Shown here one piece after another: positions 6,175-6,232 of a stretch of DNA of 6,232 nucleotides (its first letter is position 1; each line of letters starts with the position of its first letter). The translations under genes were made by a program, and so were the position numbers. The notes beneath the pieces were generated by a model. It made no database searches and was not told where the DNA came from. It worked only from the letters and a program-made list of their open reading frames with translations. Origin of the DNA: Caldilineaceae bacterium (lineage in GTDB: Bacteria > Chloroflexota > Anaerolineae > Caldilineales > Caldilineaceae); the NCBI GenBank assembly GCA_015494005.1, contig WGCB01000140.1, positions 1-6,232 of the forward strand, in the 5' to 3' direction.

Positions 6175-6232
6175 GAATTGCCGAGAGGGCGGGTGCACGC
6201 AAAAGTTGTCAGGGAATTCCAGTGCTCAGGGA
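6175..6232. other. Non-coding edge region upstream of the promoter
   Basis: These 58 bases to the right edge hold no credible gene start, second promoter or terminator on either strand. A divergent gene could begin beyond the edge. Confidence 0.4.

Noticed and set aside
6031..6198. An N-terminal extension of the small gene from an ATG at 6198
   Set aside because: The codons would begin upstream of the -35 box and run through the promoter. A perfect GGAGG precedes the internal ATG at 6030, and the 56 extra residues look like translated non-coding sequence.
6165..6211. Inverted 6-mers TGACAA/TTGTCA and CTTTTG/CAAAAG around the upstream edge of the promoter, as a possible operator
   Set aside because: The two pairs are in an order that cannot form one continuous dyad, the spacing is about 30 bp, and 6-bp matches of this kind are expected by chance.

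Overview
This is a GC-rich (roughly two-thirds G+C by eye) bacterial window in which all recognisable genes lie on the minus strand. The overall look of Pol I and ArgRS fits a Chloroflexota-like bacterium. That assignment is a weak inference from sequence character, not something the window proves.

Read in transcription order (right to left), the layout is as follows. (1) An upstream region with a good sigma70-type promoter, TTGTCA-17 bp-TACAAT (6146-6174), and a leader of about 109 nt. (2) A 71-residue unknown protein (5815-6030) with a strong GGAGG ribosome binding site. (3) An 86-bp gap with a purine-rich short tandem repeat that overlaps the small gene's stop codon, followed by a perfect 7-bp hairpin just before the next gene. 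(4) polA, a full-length 936-residue DNA polymerase I with intact 5' nuclease, 3'-5' proofreading and polymerase motifs (2918-5728). (5) argS, a full-length 567-residue arginyl-tRNA synthetase (1170-2873). (6) serA, D-3-phosphoglycerate dehydrogenase, 376 codons of which are present before the left edge cuts it off (1-1128).

The gaps between polA and argS (44 nt) and between argS and serA (41 nt) are short and hold no recognisable terminator. The four genes may therefore be co-transcribed from the promoter at the right end. They share no single pathway: DNA repair/replication, translation, and the first step of serine synthesis, so this is a mixed housekeeping cluster.

I found no mobile element, CRISPR array, RNA gene, or convincing new multi-gene system. 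The most interesting details are a QLSLF peptide matching the bacterial sliding-clamp-binding consensus in the flexible Pol I linker, the unknown small protein that leads the cluster, and the repeat-plus-hairpin structure in front of polA. The very long plus-strand reading frames opposite polA and argS are artefacts of GC-rich coding sequence.
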